Assembly: GCA_024278835.1 (NCBI GenBank)
Contig: JAJRSK010000053.1
Coordinates: forward strand, 25,844-89,843
From: Campylobacterales bacterium
Lineage (GTDB): Bacteria; Campylobacterota; Campylobacteria; Campylobacterales; QNZT01
Reading direction: 5' to 3'
Length of the DNA stretch: 64,000 nucleotides
Below, piece by piece: positions 24,745-35,277 of this stretch. Under the pieces are notes generated by a model, which was not told the origin of the DNA, searched no databases, and was given only the letters and a program-made list of their open reading frames with translations. Position 1 is the stretch's first letter. Each line of letters starts with the position of its first letter. Position numbers and translations under genes: made by a program.

Positions 24745-25736
24745 AATAACTCATCTATAAAAACCATCTTCACATCTTTGAGTAGATAGGATGCCTCTTT
24801 AAATGCTTCAAATGTTTCAGGACGAGGATGACATATCGCGATAGCTTCACCATGTTTTTTGGCATACCTTACCGCTTTTTTGAGCTGATTTAATATATAA
24901 GCGACATCAGGTTCATTATCCAAAAAGATATTGCGCTCTAGTACAACTCTGTTATGTAACTTTCCTGTCTCTTTACCTCTAGTATGAGGTGCTGTTTTAC
25001 TATCTATAAAATTTATATCATACTTATCTAAGACACAAAAAAGTCTGTCCATTGCCTTAGCGTCAGAAGTAAATCTGCTACCTGTATGGTTATTGATAGC
25101 CACGGCATTTGGAAAATCTTGATACATAGCAGCAATCTTTTCTTCTATAAGATCAAGAGAATCTGAAACTTCTAAGGTATTCTCTTCGGGTCGAGAAAAA
25201 TTAAATGCTTCCATAGGCATATGTACCATATAACATTTAAATTTTTTTGCAAAAAGTGGTGTATCCCTATGCTTTTGAGTGGCAGGAAAGATTGAAGGGG
25301 TGATGGCAAAAGGAATCTTTTGAAAAGCCCTTACTTGCTTAGCATTACCTATATCATCCATGATGATGGCCAATCTAGGAACATTGTCAGAAAAAGCTTT
25401 TTTAATCCTCTTTGGTATCTTTACAATCACTTTACAAGAGGGCTTCACTAAAAGAACAGAATGATTGTCATCTTTATGTTTTTGACTATAGATGTAGTCA
25501 TCAATCTCTGTTGCGATACTCAAAATATCTGTTTTCTCTTTTTTCTTTATCTCTAACAAGGTTGTTTCAAGTTTTTTTACTTCATCGATCTTTTCATTTA
25601 CTGGGGCTAAGGGTTTAGGGGATATATGGGTGGAGGGATGTTTTATATAAAATTTTTCATATATGGCAACACTTAGCAATATCACGGCAACCGCTGCAAA
25701 TAATGAAAGTGCTACATATAAAAAAGTTTTTTTCAT
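24741..25736 (-). CDS. divergent polysaccharide deacetylase (YibQ-like), membrane-anchored
   Basis: 331 residues. An N-terminal membrane anchor (FLYVALSLFAAVAVILLSVAI) and a linker rich in Lys lead to a C-terminal catalytic-like barrel (from about residue 120) with RLAIIMDDIGN, KCYMVHMPMEAFN, AINNHTGSRFTSD, FIDSKTAP and AICHPRPETFEAF. This is the divergent polysaccharide deacetylase (DUF610/YibQ) family. It may act on cell wall or exported glycans; the activity is not established. It lies between minE and dprA. Confidence 0.8.
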   Translation of the reverse strand: MKKTFLYVALSLFAAVAVILLSVAIYEKFYIKHPSTHISPKPLAPVNEKIDEVKKLETTLLEIKKKEKTDILSIATEIDDYIYSQKHKDDNHSVLLVKPSCKVIVKIPKRIKKAFSDNVPRLAIIMDDIGNAKQVRAFQKIPFAITPSIFPATQKHRDTPLFAKKFKCYMVHMPMEAFNFSRPEENTLEVSDSLDLIEEKIAAMYQDFPNAVAINNHTGSRFTSDAKAMDRLFCVLDKYDINFIDSKTAPHTRGKETGKLHNRVVLERNIFLDNEPDVAYILNQLKKAVRYAKKHGEAIAICHPRPETFEAFKEASYLLKDVKMVFIDELL

Positions 25737-25743
25737 ACTACTC

Positions 25744-25989
25744 TTAGTTTTTGCCTAGGGAGATTTCAAGTTCTAACATATCAACTTCATCATTTTTTTC
25801 TGTTTTGATATTGACGTCAGGAGCGGAGCCTGTATATTTTTTCACCACTTCTAAAATTTCACGTTTTAAATCTTCCAAATAAGGGATATTACAATCTGCT
25901 CTCTCAGTTGCCAACATAACTTTTAATCTTGCTTTTGCATTGCCAGCAGATGCTTTCTTTTTTCCGAACATTCTCTCAAACAAGGTCAT
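25744..25989 (-). CDS. minE: division topological specificity factor MinE
   Basis: 81 residues. The N-terminal [12 protein letters not shown] membrane-targeting helix, the anti-MinCD segment [35 protein letters not shown] (given here as the region about 20-55), and the C-terminal beta strand MLELEISL are typical. MinE drives pole-to-pole oscillation of MinD. It overlaps minD by four bases. Confidence 0.93.
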   Translation of the reverse strand: MTLFERMFGKKKASAGNAKARLKVMLATERADCNIPYLEDLKREILEVVKKYTGSAPDVNIKTEKNDEVDMLELEISLGKN

Positions 25990-26786
25990 CCAAATAACCT
26001 TTTGAAAAAACCTTTTTTAGTACTAAGATCTAAAAAAGAAACTTCTTCACCTAAAACGCGTTTAGCGATACGTCTATATGCTTCAGCCGCTAAAGAATTT
26101 TTATCATAATAGATAGGTTCACCATCATTGGTTGATGTGATAATTTTCTCATCGTCTGGGATCACACCAATAAGTGGCAATGCCAAGATACTTAACACAT
26201 CTTCCACTGAGAGCATAGAACCACTCTCTACCATATCAGGACGCAGTCTATTGATGACAACATGCTTTAGCACTTCTTCACCATCCTTTGCTTTTTGACT
26301 TTTTGCATCGATGATACCAATGACACGATCAGCATCTCTGACTGCAGATACATCAGGAGTAGACACCACGATAGCACGATCAGCTAAAAAGATTGAGTGT
26401 TCAAAGCCACTCTCGATTCCCGCGGGGGAATCAAGTATGATAAAATCAAATTCTTTTTTAAGTGCGGCAATTAACTCAGCCACTTTTTCTTTGTTAAGTA
26501 TATCTTTATCACTTGTCTGAGAAGCTGGTAGAAAATAGAGTGATTTAGATCTTTTATCATTGATGAGTGCTTGAGAGAGATTACATCTACCCTCCATCAC
26601 ATCAATGACATCATAGACGATTCTATTTTCAAGACCCAAAATCATATCAAGATTTCTAAGCCCTATATCAAAATCAACAGCAACCACTTTTTTACCAGCT
26701 TCTGCTAAACCTACAGCGAGATTCGCCGAAAGTGTTGACTTCCCTACTCCCCCTTTTCCAGAGGTGACGGTTATAACTTCTGACAT
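25986..26786 (-). CDS. minD: septum-site determining ATPase MinD
   Basis: 266 residues. The deviant Walker [44 protein letters not shown] and the C-terminal amphipathic membrane helix [10 protein letters not shown] identify MinD. Co-encoded with minE; minC is not next to it. It follows ilvC with an 11-base gap. Confidence 0.96.
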   Translation of the reverse strand: MSEVITVTSGKGGVGKSTLSANLAVGLAEAGKKVVAVDFDIGLRNLDMILGLENRIVYDVIDVMEGRCNLSQALINDKRSKSLYFLPASQTSDKDILNKEKVAELIAALKKEFDFIILDSPAGIESGFEHSIFLADRAIVVSTPDVSAVRDADRVIGIIDAKSQKAKDGEEVLKHVVINRLRPDMVESGSMLSVEDVLSILALPLIGVIPDDEKIITSTNDGEPIYYDKNSLAAEAYRRIAKRVLGEEVSFLDLSTKKGFFKRLFG

Positions 26787-26797
26787 ATCAGCCTCTT

Positions 26798-27832
<1,035 letters not shown>

Positions 27833-27891
27833 CTATAATATTTTGGGAGATTTTACTACAATGTTTCTTTATACCACCTCACAATAAAAAA

Positions 27892-28332
27892 CTAAAAGAA
27901 TTTTTTGCGTGTTTTTAAGATAGTATCACTGTTTAAAAAAGAGCCATCATGATAGGAGTTCTGTTTTACTTTTACTTCCCTAGCAAAGGTGTTAACAGGA
28001 GTATAATTTTTCACTAACTTTCTTATTTTTTTGCTAGCAGAAAAAGCACTAGGATTTGACTTTTTTACCTCTACTAATATCCTTGCATAATCATCTTTTT
28101 TTATATTCACAATATAAAATCTATTAAAAATTTTTCCATATTCTACAAAAGTATTGTACTGAGAAAATAGTCGATTTTGGTGCAAAATATTTTTTCTTTC
28201 CTTAAAAGCTCCCACTTGAATTGCTTCAAAATGCACTGAAATTTCTTCTATTTTTAGATTCTTAGCTGAAGCTGAAGTGAGGGCTGTGAAACTTAAGAGC
28301 AGTAAAGTAAACATTTTTTTGAGTCTATTCAT
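27892..28332 (-). CDS. exported SPOR-like small protein
   Basis: 146 residues with a signal peptide (LKKMFTLLLLSFTALTSASA). Residues 35-95 read like a divergent SPOR (peptidoglycan-binding) domain: FEAIQVGAFKERKNILHQN, then a helix and YIVNIKKDDYARILVEVKK. The basic C-terminal tail has no recognised motif. The closest guess is a denuded-glycan-binding protein; confidence in the domain is moderate. It is divergent from the PATY-repeat protein. Confidence 0.5.
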   Translation of the reverse strand: MNRLKKMFTLLLLSFTALTSASAKNLKIEEISVHFEAIQVGAFKERKNILHQNRLFSQYNTFVEYGKIFNRFYIVNIKKDDYARILVEVKKSNPSAFSASKKIRKLVKNYTPVNTFAREVKVKQNSYHDGSFLNSDTILKTRKKFF

Positions 28333-28488
28333 ATGATTTTCCTTACCTATTAATTATATATGGCCTAATATCGACAAAACAAGATAGTAAATTTAAGATT
28401 AAATAAAACTGAAAGTAAACGAATATTAAACAGACTTTAATATATTTCACTATTATTTTATTTTATTGCAATAATAAAATTAAAAAGC

Positions 28489-28494
28489 TATAAT
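28489..28494 (+). promoter_or_regulatory. -10 box of the PATY-repeat gene
   Basis: TATAAT at 28489-28494, 32 bases before ATG 28527, preceded by an AT-rich near-palindrome around TTGCAA (28467-28472). An AAGGA ribosome site follows at 28515-28520. Confidence 0.45.
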
Positions 28495-28526
28495 TTTCGA
28501 GTCTAAAAAATTTAAAAGGATTTTGA

Positions 28527-29906
28527 ATGAAAAATTACAAATTATCAACAGCTTTAGCCGTATCTCTAGCTGTCGCATCAACAAGCTTAGTAGCGGACGC
28601 TACAGATATCTCTGGGATTTTACCAAATGCACAACCAGGTGAGTGTTATGCAAAAGTTATCATTCCCGCAAAATTTGAAACTACTACTGAAAAAGTTCTT
28701 GCAAAAGAAGCTTCAGAAAGACTCCAAATTATTCCCGCAAAATATGGAACAGCAAGTGAAAGAATCTTAGTTAAAGAAGCGTCAACTAGACTTTCTGTTA
28801 TTCCTGCAACATACACTAAAACATCTGAAAAAGTTTTAGTAAGAGATGCAGAAGTTATGTGGCATACAAGCTTAAAAAATTCTATTCCTGTTTCTGCTGA
28901 GATTTTAGCTGCGGCAAAGACAGGTGGTGCTGATATAGATAGCATGGAAGTTGGTTCTTGTTATAGAGAGTATTTCACTCCTGCAACTTATGCAACTTCA
29001 AGCCAAACTTATGTTTCTAAAGAAGCAAGCGCATCTTTAAAAGTTGTTCCTGCAACTTATGAGTATGCAGAAGAGAGAGTACTTGTAAAAGAAGCTTCTC
29101 AAAGAATCGTTAAAGTTCCAGCTACTTATGGCACAGTGAGTGAAAAAGTACTTGTAGAGCCAGAAAAAACAATGTGGAAAAAATCACAATGTAATGGCAG
29201 AAACAATGACTGTGGTGTTATGTGTCTTATCACTACACCTGCTCGATACAAAACAGTTACTAAAAGAGTTGTTAAAACACCTGCGACTACAAAAGTTATT
29301 GATATCCCTGCAGTTTATAAAACTGTTAAAGTTAGAAAACTTGCAACTCCTGCTACAGTACAAGAAATTGCTATTCCTGAGCAAACTTCTTCATACAGTG
29401 TTAGAAGCAAAACTGGTGATGCAACATTTTCATGGGCAAAAGTTGGTTCTAAAACAACTGGCAAATATACAGGTCACCAAGTTTGTAAACTTGCTACGCC
29501 TGCACAATACAGAACTATCACAAAAACTGTTGTAGCAACACCAGCAACAACTAAAGAGACGGAAATTCCAGCAGTATATAAAGATATCACAGTAACTAAA
29601 CTTGTTACTCCAGCAGAAGTAAAAAGAATTGTGATTCCTGAGACTTACCAAACAATTACAAAAAGAGATATGATTTCTCCAAGTTCAGTACAATGGAAAA
29701 AAGTTGTATGTCAATCAAGCATGGGTACATCTACTTTAAGAGCGGTTCAAACTGCACTTAAAAATGAAGGTCTTTACAAAGGTCCAATCGATGGTATCAA
29801 TGGTATTTTAACTAGAAATGCTGTTAAGGCTTACCAAAAAGCACATGGATTATATGTTGGTGGATTAACTCACGAAGTTATGAAGTCACTAGGTGTTTCT
29901 TTCTAA
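28527..29906 (+). CDS. exported protein of Pro-Ala-x-Tyr repeats with C-terminal peptidoglycan-binding domain
   Basis: 459 residues with a signal peptide (about 1-24). The middle consists of about a dozen short repeats of the form I/V-P-A-T/K-Y-x-T-x-S-E-K-V-L-V-K-E-A-S, about 22 residues each. They are grouped into four super-modules, each opening with a cysteine (CYAKVIIPA, CYREYFTPA, CLITTPA, CKLATPA) and closing with a tryptophan (MWHTS, MWKKSQ, FSWAK, QWKKV). Residues 400-459 are a peptidoglycan-binding type 1 fold (LRAVQTALKNEGLYKGPIDG, RNAVKAYQKAHGL). It probably coats or bridges the wall and outer membrane. The repeat family has no function known to me. Confidence 0.7.
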   Translation: MKNYKLSTALAVSLAVASTSLVADATDISGILPNAQPGECYAKVIIPAKFETTTEKVLAKEASERLQIIPAKYGTASERILVKEASTRLSVIPATYTKTSEKVLVRDAEVMWHTSLKNSIPVSAEILAAAKTGGADIDSMEVGSCYREYFTPATYATSSQTYVSKEASASLKVVPATYEYAEERVLVKEASQRIVKVPATYGTVSEKVLVEPEKTMWKKSQCNGRNNDCGVMCLITTPARYKTVTKRVVKTPATTKVIDIPAVYKTVKVRKLATPATVQEIAIPEQTSSYSVRSKTGDATFSWAKVGSKTTGKYTGHQVCKLATPAQYRTITKTVVATPATTKETEIPAVYKDITVTKLVTPAEVKRIVIPETYQTITKRDMISPSSVQWKKVVCQSSMGTSTLRAVQTALKNEGLYKGPIDGINGILTRNAVKAYQKAHGLYVGGLTHEVMKSLGVSF

Positions 29907-29924
29907 TCTAAACATTTAATTATT

Positions 29925-29962
29925 GATTACTCAGTCGCTGCAGCGGCTGAGTAATCATTTTT
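29925..29962. terminator. strong rho-independent terminator, both strands
   Basis: A 16-bp stem (GATTACTCAG...CTGAGTAATC, one G-T pair, essentially no loop around GCTGCAGC) is followed by ATTTTTA on the plus strand. It sits between the convergent PATY-repeat gene and the response regulator and probably ends both. Confidence 0.8.
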
Positions 29963-30365
29963 ATGCCGCTATTTTCCTACTTGTACTGTCATAAATCTTT
30001 TGTAGTAATTTTTTCATATCTACTGGTTTTGTCAAAAAACAAAATATATTTAATTTGGACAACTTTGTCAAATACTCTATCTCTGCATAGGCAGACAATA
30101 CTATCACCACTTGGGAAGGATATACTTTTTGAATCTTCTCTACCATCTCTAAACCATCCATAACTGGCATGTTGATATCTGTGATTACTAAATCAAAGCT
30201 CTCATTTTGATATTTCATCAACCCTTCATAGCCATTTTCTGCATAAACAACTTTCTTAAAAATTTCATTAAACATCTCTAATTTAACATTTTTAAGTTGT
30301 TCATTGTCTTCGACATAAAGTAGTGTTAACTCTTTGGTTTGTTCTTTCAATATTTTTATATTCAT
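29961..30365 (-). CDS. single-domain response regulator
   Basis: 134 residues, almost only a receiver domain: LLYVEDNEQLK (acidic pair), LVITDINMPVMDG (phospho-acceptor Asp about residue 63), VVIVLSAYAE (Thr/Ser position) and FLTKPVD (Lys). A short C-terminal tail has no output domain. It may relay phosphate or control taxis or a phosphatase; no kinase lies next to it. An AAGGAA site precedes the ATG. Confidence 0.85.
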   Translation of the reverse strand: MNIKILKEQTKELTLLYVEDNEQLKNVKLEMFNEIFKKVVYAENGYEGLMKYQNESFDLVITDINMPVMDGLEMVEKIQKVYPSQVVIVLSAYAEIEYLTKLSKLNIFCFLTKPVDMKKLLQKIYDSTSRKIAA

Positions 30366-30398
30366 CTATTTCCTTCCATTTTTCACACAAAATGGTAT

Positions 30399-30405
30399 CC
30401 CCCCC
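30399..30405. repeat. run of seven cytosines upstream of the response regulator
   Basis: Seven C on the plus strand (G on the coding strand) 34 bases before the start of the response regulator. Homopolymer tracts drive phase variation in Campylobacterota, but seven is at the short end. The 248-base gap around it (30366-30613) holds no convincing gene. Confidence 0.35.
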
Positions 30406-30588
30406 ACTCTCTGTACTAATTCTATATCGGTCATAAATAGAAAAAAACGAATAATAATTTTATAGTAAAAAGAGTTACTGTAAGTAATTACATAAGCACT
30501 TGAAGGAAGTACCCAAAAGATGAAATAGTATGAAATATTGGAGAAATAAAAAGTTTTTATACTTTTCAAGAGAGTTTACAAAAAGTAT

Positions 30589-30612
30589 CAAAAAGCCCAA
30601 AAAGGCTTTTTG
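30589..30612 (-). terminator. terminator of acs
   Basis: CAAAAAGCC and GGCTTTTTG form a perfect 9-bp stem around CAAAAA, one base past the acs TAG stop on the minus strand. The descending arm is itself U-rich and is followed by further T's. Confidence 0.7.
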
Positions 30613-30613
30613 A

Positions 30614-32551
30614 CTAAGCCTCTTTTACCGCTTTTTCTATCTGTCCGACAACAGCTGGATCTTCTAAAGTAGAAGTATCTTGGGTGATAGCTTCACCAAT
30701 AGCAATGGAGCGTAAAATACGTCTCATAATCTTTCCAGAACGCGTCTTGGGAAGCCCTGGAACAACTACTATGTCATCTGCCTTAGCGATGTTTCCAATC
30801 TCGCTTGAAAGTAAATCATTGATATGTTTTTTCATATCTTTTTCTGCTTCACTTTTTAGTACAACATAGATAAAGATTGATTCACCCTTGATATCATGAT
30901 GACGACCAACAACCGCTACTTCAGCAACATAGTCATCTTCTGTCACAACAGCTTCAATCTCTGCTGAGCCCATTCTATGCCCTGAAACATTGATAACATC
31001 ATCCATGCGCCCGGTGATAGTAATATAACCATCTTTATCTACATTGGCTCCATCTCCTGTAAAGTAGACAGGTTTACCATCTTTTTTGGCATCTCCAAAA
31101 TAAGCAGATTTAAACCTCTCAGGATCTCCCCAGATATTACGAATCATACTTGGCCAAGGCTTGGTAATACAAAGCAATCCTGTTTCACCTAACTCTTTTG
31201 CATTGCCATCTGCATCCATCACTTCTGCCATGATCCCAGGTAGTGCATAAGTCGCACAGGCTGGCTTGATAGGTGTAGCCCCAGGAAGTGGTGAAATCAT
31301 ATGCCCACCTGTCTCAGTTTGCCAGTATGTATCAACGATAGCACACTGACTACCGCCAACGGCTTCATAGTACCATTTCCATGCAGGAGGATCGATAGGT
31401 TCACCTACGGTTCCTAACACTTTTAGACTACTAAGATCATACTTTGAAGGTTCATCTTCACCCATTTTATGCAACACTCTAATCGCTGTAGGTGCCGTGT
31501 AAAATTGTGTGATTTTATGATCTTGTACCATTTTCCAAGCACGCCCAGCATCAGGATAAGTCGGCACACCTTCAAACATCAATGTTGTCGTTCCTGCCGC
31601 CAATGGACCATAGACGATATAAGTATGTCCTGTGATCCAACCGATATCTGCTGTGCACCAGTAAACATCATCACCTTGCACATCAAAGACCCACTCCATC
31701 GTCATCTGTGCCCAGAGGATATACCCAGCCGTGTTGTGTTGCACCCCTTTTGGCTTTCCTGTACTGCCTGAAGTATAAAGTAAAAAAAGAGGATCTTCAC
31801 TATCCATTGGTTCAAATGGGCATTCGTCAGATTCAGCCCCAATAAGCGCGTTATAATCATGGTCTCTCCCCTCTTCCCAGTGGATATCTTCATTGTTTCT
31901 CTTTACAACCAAGACGGCTTCAACACAATCAATTTTCTTGTCTAATGCATCATCAACAACGGGCTTTAGAAGATAGGGTTTTCCTTTTCTATAAGCACCA
32001 TCTGCGGTGATAACAAGTTTTGCTTTGGCATCTTCGATTCTATCCTTTAGTGCTCCGGCTGAAAATCCACCAAAAACGATCGAGTGAATCGCACCAATTC
32101 GTGCACATGCTAGCATCGCATAAGCTGCTTCAGGAATCATTGGCATATAGAGAATAACCCTATCACCCTTTTTAACACCAAATTTATTTTTCAAAAGATT
32201 GGCAAATTTATTCACTCTTTTGCTAAGTTCCGCGTAAGTAATTTTCTCTATATCACCACGATCACCTTCAAACAAAATAGCAACTTTGTTACTCTTTTGG
32301 GCTAAATGTCTGTCGATACATTGATTTGAAACATTGAGCTTACCCTTCGTGAACCACTTGTAAAAAGGGGCATCTGACTCATCAAGCACTTTGTCATAGG
32401 AAGCCAACCACTCTATCTTTTCATCAGCATACTCTTTCCAAAAACCTTCATAGTCCTCATCCGCTTTTTTCATCAGCGCATTGTACTCATCCATACTCTT
32501 TATATGTGCATTTTTAGAAAATTCTGCATTTGGTTGAAAAATATTTTCCAT
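30614..32551 (-). CDS. acs: acetyl-CoA synthetase
   Basis: 645 residues, full length for Acs. AMP-binding motif [15 protein letters not shown], then [15 protein letters not shown], and the acylation-sensitive C-terminal loop [16 protein letters not shown] (its lysine is the classic target of protein acetylation). Converts acetate to acetyl-CoA through acetyl-AMP. The sirtuin-type deacylase at 62.4-63.2 kb is the family that reactivates acetylated Acs; a link here is inference. It stands alone with a terminator and ends in TAG. Confidence 0.97.
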   Translation of the reverse strand: MENIFQPNAEFSKNAHIKSMDEYNALMKKADEDYEGFWKEYADEKIEWLASYDKVLDESDAPFYKWFTKGKLNVSNQCIDRHLAQKSNKVAILFEGDRGDIEKITYAELSKRVNKFANLLKNKFGVKKGDRVILYMPMIPEAAYAMLACARIGAIHSIVFGGFSAGALKDRIEDAKAKLVITADGAYRKGKPYLLKPVVDDALDKKIDCVEAVLVVKRNNEDIHWEEGRDHDYNALIGAESDECPFEPMDSEDPLFLLYTSGSTGKPKGVQHNTAGYILWAQMTMEWVFDVQGDDVYWCTADIGWITGHTYIVYGPLAAGTTTLMFEGVPTYPDAGRAWKMVQDHKITQFYTAPTAIRVLHKMGEDEPSKYDLSSLKVLGTVGEPIDPPAWKWYYEAVGGSQCAIVDTYWQTETGGHMISPLPGATPIKPACATYALPGIMAEVMDADGNAKELGETGLLCITKPWPSMIRNIWGDPERFKSAYFGDAKKDGKPVYFTGDGANVDKDGYITITGRMDDVINVSGHRMGSAEIEAVVTEDDYVAEVAVVGRHHDIKGESIFIYVVLKSEAEKDMKKHINDLLSSEIGNIAKADDIVVVPGLPKTRSGKIMRRILRSIAIGEAITQDTSTLEDPAVVGQIEKAVKEA

Positions 32552-32630
32552 TTTTATCCTTCGTAAGTTTTATTATTATTTATTATATCCTAAATGCTAA
32601 CGCTTATCTAGGAGTTAATTAGGGTTATTT

Positions 32631-32648
32631 AATCTATCATGATAGATT
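32631..32648. terminator. extended TATCATGATA palindrome, possible terminator
   Basis: AATCTATCATGATAGATT is a perfect 18-base palindrome just past the end of the Memo-like gene on the minus strand and about 80 bases upstream of the acs start. It could fold as a short hairpin, end the upstream unit, or bind a dimeric protein. Confidence 0.4.
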
Positions 32649-32664
32649 ATTTCAATTTGTAACA

Positions 32665-33465
32665 CTAATACATCGCGACGCTTAAATGTCCTTCTACCCT
32701 CACCTTCTCACCTGTATTGATACTAGAGGTTTGATAATTTAAAATTTGTGGTTTTAAACCCTGTTTTTTAGAAATAGCTATCAACGCCTTGATTGCCATT
32801 AATCCTGAAGCATTACATCCAGAATGTAGTCTATCATTCTCAAGCATCGTAAGGGCATTGAGATAAGTCGCGTCAATGATACCAAGCTCTTTTTGCTCTT
32901 CCAAGTTGCCCAAGTCCGTACAGATAACCACGATATTTTCTGAATCTCTTAAAGAAGTTTCAATGACTTTTTCAAGCTCCCCTTGCATCACATCCCCATA
33001 TACAAGCTCAACGACTTTCAAATCACCAAGATAATGTTTGATAAAAGGCATTTGCACTTCTGTAGATTCTTCCTTGTGGGCTTTTTTTTCAAAACCAATA
33101 CCACAAGCATTTTTTAACATCTCTAAATAAGCTATATCAATCTTTAGTTTTCCACAAGGTGTTTTATAACTTTTATAAAAACTCCCACTTATTCCAGAAA
33201 ATCTTTTATGTTGACTCGGGCCTATCACAATGATTCTCTTCTTGCCTTCGGATTTCTCTTGCAACAATCTATAAGTAAAATTTGCCGTAAATCCAGAGTA
33301 CAGCATGCCTGCATGAGGTACTATCACCGCACGTGGTGTAAAGGCTGGGAGTCTATTCTCGCCAAGTGCATGGTCTAGTTTTTCATTGAAACTCTCTATG
33401 AGTGACTCACACTCTTGGCAGCTCTCTGGATAGAGTGACTCCTGCGCATACATCTTTCTTTTCAT
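32665..33465 (-). CDS. Memo-like protein (AmmeMemoRadiSam system protein B)
   Basis: 266 residues of the Memo/MEMO1 fold, related to extradiol dioxygenases. VIVPHAGMLYSGFTANF, VIGPSQHKRFSG, ESTEVQMPFIKHYLG and SGCNASGLMAIKAL are recognisable. The usual HSxEvqlPF motif reads EESTEVQMPF and SSDLSHY reads CTDLGNL, so metal ligands may be lost. The AMMECR1 and radical SAM partners of the system are not in the window. It overlaps the dihydroorotase-like gene by four bases. Function uncertain. Confidence 0.75.
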   Translation of the reverse strand: MKRKMYAQESLYPESCQECESLIESFNEKLDHALGENRLPAFTPRAVIVPHAGMLYSGFTANFTYRLLQEKSEGKKRIIVIGPSQHKRFSGISGSFYKSYKTPCGKLKIDIAYLEMLKNACGIGFEKKAHKEESTEVQMPFIKHYLGDLKVVELVYGDVMQGELEKVIETSLRDSENIVVICTDLGNLEEQKELGIIDATYLNALTMLENDRLHSGCNASGLMAIKALIAISKKQGLKPQILNYQTSSINTGEKVRVEGHLSVAMY

Positions 33466-34679
33466 AATAGTTCTCCTTGTTTGATAACTTCTTTTACTTC
33501 TCCAAAAATTTCCAGACCAAAAAGTAGAGAATTTTTATCGCCACATATCTTTTTGACACTTGGATTAAAAAGTATGACATCCGCGATATATCCCTCTTGG
33601 ATCTTACCTACATTCTCCAACTCTAAAATCTCAGCAGGCACTTCACTCATAAGAGCAATGAGCCTCTGCATATCTATATGTCCTGCCTTTACCAACGATG
33701 TATAACAAAGTGCCAAATATTCCTCTAGCGAATCCACACCATAAGAAGCATCATTAAAAGGGACATCTTTACTATTAAAAGATTTTGCAGCGTGCAATGA
33801 CGTCAATATATCGATTTTACCCACCTTAAGCGCCTCCATCAACTTTCCTCTCTCCCCTTCATCACGTAAAGGAGGCATCAGCTTTGCCAAAGTATTAAAG
33901 TCACCACAGGCTTCATCGCTGAAAATAAGATGAAAGATAGAAACCTCTGCATAGATCTGAGGATTTGTAAACTTCGCACGCGCAACCATATCGAGAGAAG
34001 AAGCAGTTGAAAGGGATTGAAAAACTGTTTTAGCCCCATAATACTCTGCCATCGCCGACACTTTAGCCACTTCCGAAATCTCACTTACTTTGCTTATCCC
34101 AGCCAATCCAAGTTTAGAAGAAGTCACCCCTTCATGCATAACGCCATTATCATTTAAATCAGGATTATCACAAAAACAAAAAAACGGTACTTTTTTCATC
34201 AATGCATACTGCAAGATACGTCTTAAAAGGTTACCGTTGATATGAGAATTTTCTTGGATGAGCGTCGCGCCAGAACCAAGCAGGCGTGAGATATTGTTTA
34301 ACTTATTTTTCTCACCAACTTGTAAACCTTTGATGGAAAGTTTCATAGCATCATCTAACTTATGTTCCAGTAACTCCATGAAGGTATCACTCTCTACAGA
34401 AGGAGTGAAGTCTGGCATCAAGGCAAAGCTTGTCACACCTGACTTTTTCGCTTTATTTTTAAGTCGTTTGATATGTGCTTTACTTAAAACATCATCTTTA
34501 AAACGCACATTGAGATCGATGATACCCGGAAGCAGATAGAGTCCCTTTGCATCTATCATGCTAGCTGTTTCTTCTTCTATACACGCATCAATTTTGGCTA
34601 TTTTATCCTCTTTTATCAAAACATCTTTTATGAACTCTTCACCCTCACTAAAGAGCGTGGCATTTTTTATCAATAACAT
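33462..34679 (-). CDS. dihydroorotase-like pseudoenzyme (amidohydrolase fold)
   Basis: 405 residues with the full cyclic amidohydrolase layout: beta-sandwich start LLIKNATLFSEGEEFIKDVLI, LLPGIIDLNVRF, a central barrel, and C-terminal IQEGYIADVILFNPS. The metal site is gone: DxHxHxR reads DLNVRFK, the later histidines in the barrel are not at the expected places, and the catalytic Asp region reads SLHAAKSF. In other bacteria such non-catalytic PyrC paralogs (PyrX or PyrC') assemble with aspartate transcarbamoylase. That role is the best guess; pyrB is not in the window. Confidence 0.75.
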   Translation of the reverse strand: MLLIKNATLFSEGEEFIKDVLIKEDKIAKIDACIEEETASMIDAKGLYLLPGIIDLNVRFKDDVLSKAHIKRLKNKAKKSGVTSFALMPDFTPSVESDTFMELLEHKLDDAMKLSIKGLQVGEKNKLNNISRLLGSGATLIQENSHINGNLLRRILQYALMKKVPFFCFCDNPDLNDNGVMHEGVTSSKLGLAGISKVSEISEVAKVSAMAEYYGAKTVFQSLSTASSLDMVARAKFTNPQIYAEVSIFHLIFSDEACGDFNTLAKLMPPLRDEGERGKLMEALKVGKIDILTSLHAAKSFNSKDVPFNDASYGVDSLEEYLALCYTSLVKAGHIDMQRLIALMSEVPAEILELENVGKIQEGYIADVILFNPSVKKICGDKNSLLFGLEIFGEVKEVIKQGELL

Positions 34680-34719
34680 TTACTACCTCACTTAACAGCT
34701 ATTATACTAAAATTTTTGC

Positions 34720-34725
34720 TATAAT
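34720..34725 (+). promoter_or_regulatory. -10 box of the cyclophilin gene
   Basis: TATAAT at 34720-34725 in TTTTTGCTATAAT, 33 bases before ATG 34758, with an AAGGA ribosome site at 34744-34748. The TTTTTGC lead-in resembles an extended -10 of this phylum. Confidence 0.5.
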
Positions 34726-34757
34726 CGCACTTCAATTACATTCAAGGATTTAAAATT

Positions 34758-35240
34758 ATGAAAACATATGATTTTTCAGCAGACGAAATGGCATCATTTC
34801 AATATGCTACAATGAAAACAAACAAGGGTGATATCAAACTCAAGCTTTATGTTGATGAGACACCAAACACCGTAGCAAACTTTGCACACTTAGCCAACGA
34901 AGGTTTTTATGATGATAAAATCTTCCACAGAGTTATCCCAGGATTTATGGCACAAGGTGGTTGTCCTACAGGCACAGGTACAGGTGGTCCTGGTTGGAGT
35001 ATCGCATGTGAAACAGATAAAAACACCCATAAACACGTCAAAGGAACGCTCTCTATGGCACACGCTGGACCAAACACAGGTGGTAGTCAATTCTTCATCT
35101 GCTTTGTAGCTTGTCCTCACTTAGATGGTGTTCACACAGTATTTGGTGGTATCGAAGAAGGTGATGAAGAGAGTTTCAAAGTACTTGATAGCCTCGAAGG
35201 TCATGACAAGATAGAGTCAGTTACTATTTCTGCCTCATAA
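34758..35240 (+). CDS. ppiB: cyclophilin-type peptidyl-prolyl isomerase
   Basis: 160 residues, all cyclophilin domain, no signal peptide, so cytoplasmic. [24 protein letters not shown] holds the catalytic Arg and the Gln/Gly-rich loop (cut here to [13 protein letters not shown]), followed by [21 protein letters not shown] and VFGGIEEG. Catalyses cis-trans isomerisation of proline bonds. Ends 8 bases before a paired TATCATGATA hairpin shared with the convergent repressor gene. Confidence 0.92.
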   Translation: MKTYDFSADEMASFQYATMKTNKGDIKLKLYVDETPNTVANFAHLANEGFYDDKIFHRVIPGFMAQGGCPTGTGTGGPGWSIACETDKNTHKHVKGTLSMAHAGPNTGGSQFFICFVACPHLDGVHTVFGGIEEGDEESFKVLDSLEGHDKIESVTISAS

Positions 35241-35247
35241 ACTATCT

Positions 35248-35277
35248 GTTATCATGATAGGCAGCTATCATGATAAC
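35248..35277. terminator. hairpin of two TATCATGATA copies between ppiB and the S24 repressor
   Basis: GTTATCATGATA and TATCATGATAAC are perfect complements over 12 bases around GGCAGC. It fills the gap between two converging genes, where terminators sit. No U-tract follows, but each arm is itself a palindrome, so several folds compete. Confidence 0.6.

Noticed and set aside
28640..29700. CRISPR-like regular repeats
   Set aside because: The periodicity is in the encoded protein (Pro-Ala-x-Tyr repeats), the DNA repeats are degenerate and there are no unique spacers.
30399..30405. C7 tract as a phase-variation switch
   Set aside because: Seven is short for slipped-strand switching and no coding frame is changed by it; kept only as a minor feature.
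30366..30569. 67-codon minus-strand frame abutting the response regulator
   Set aside because: It runs over a G7 tract, has poor composition and no clear ribosome site, and ends exactly where the real gene's ribosome site lies. Taken as non-coding.
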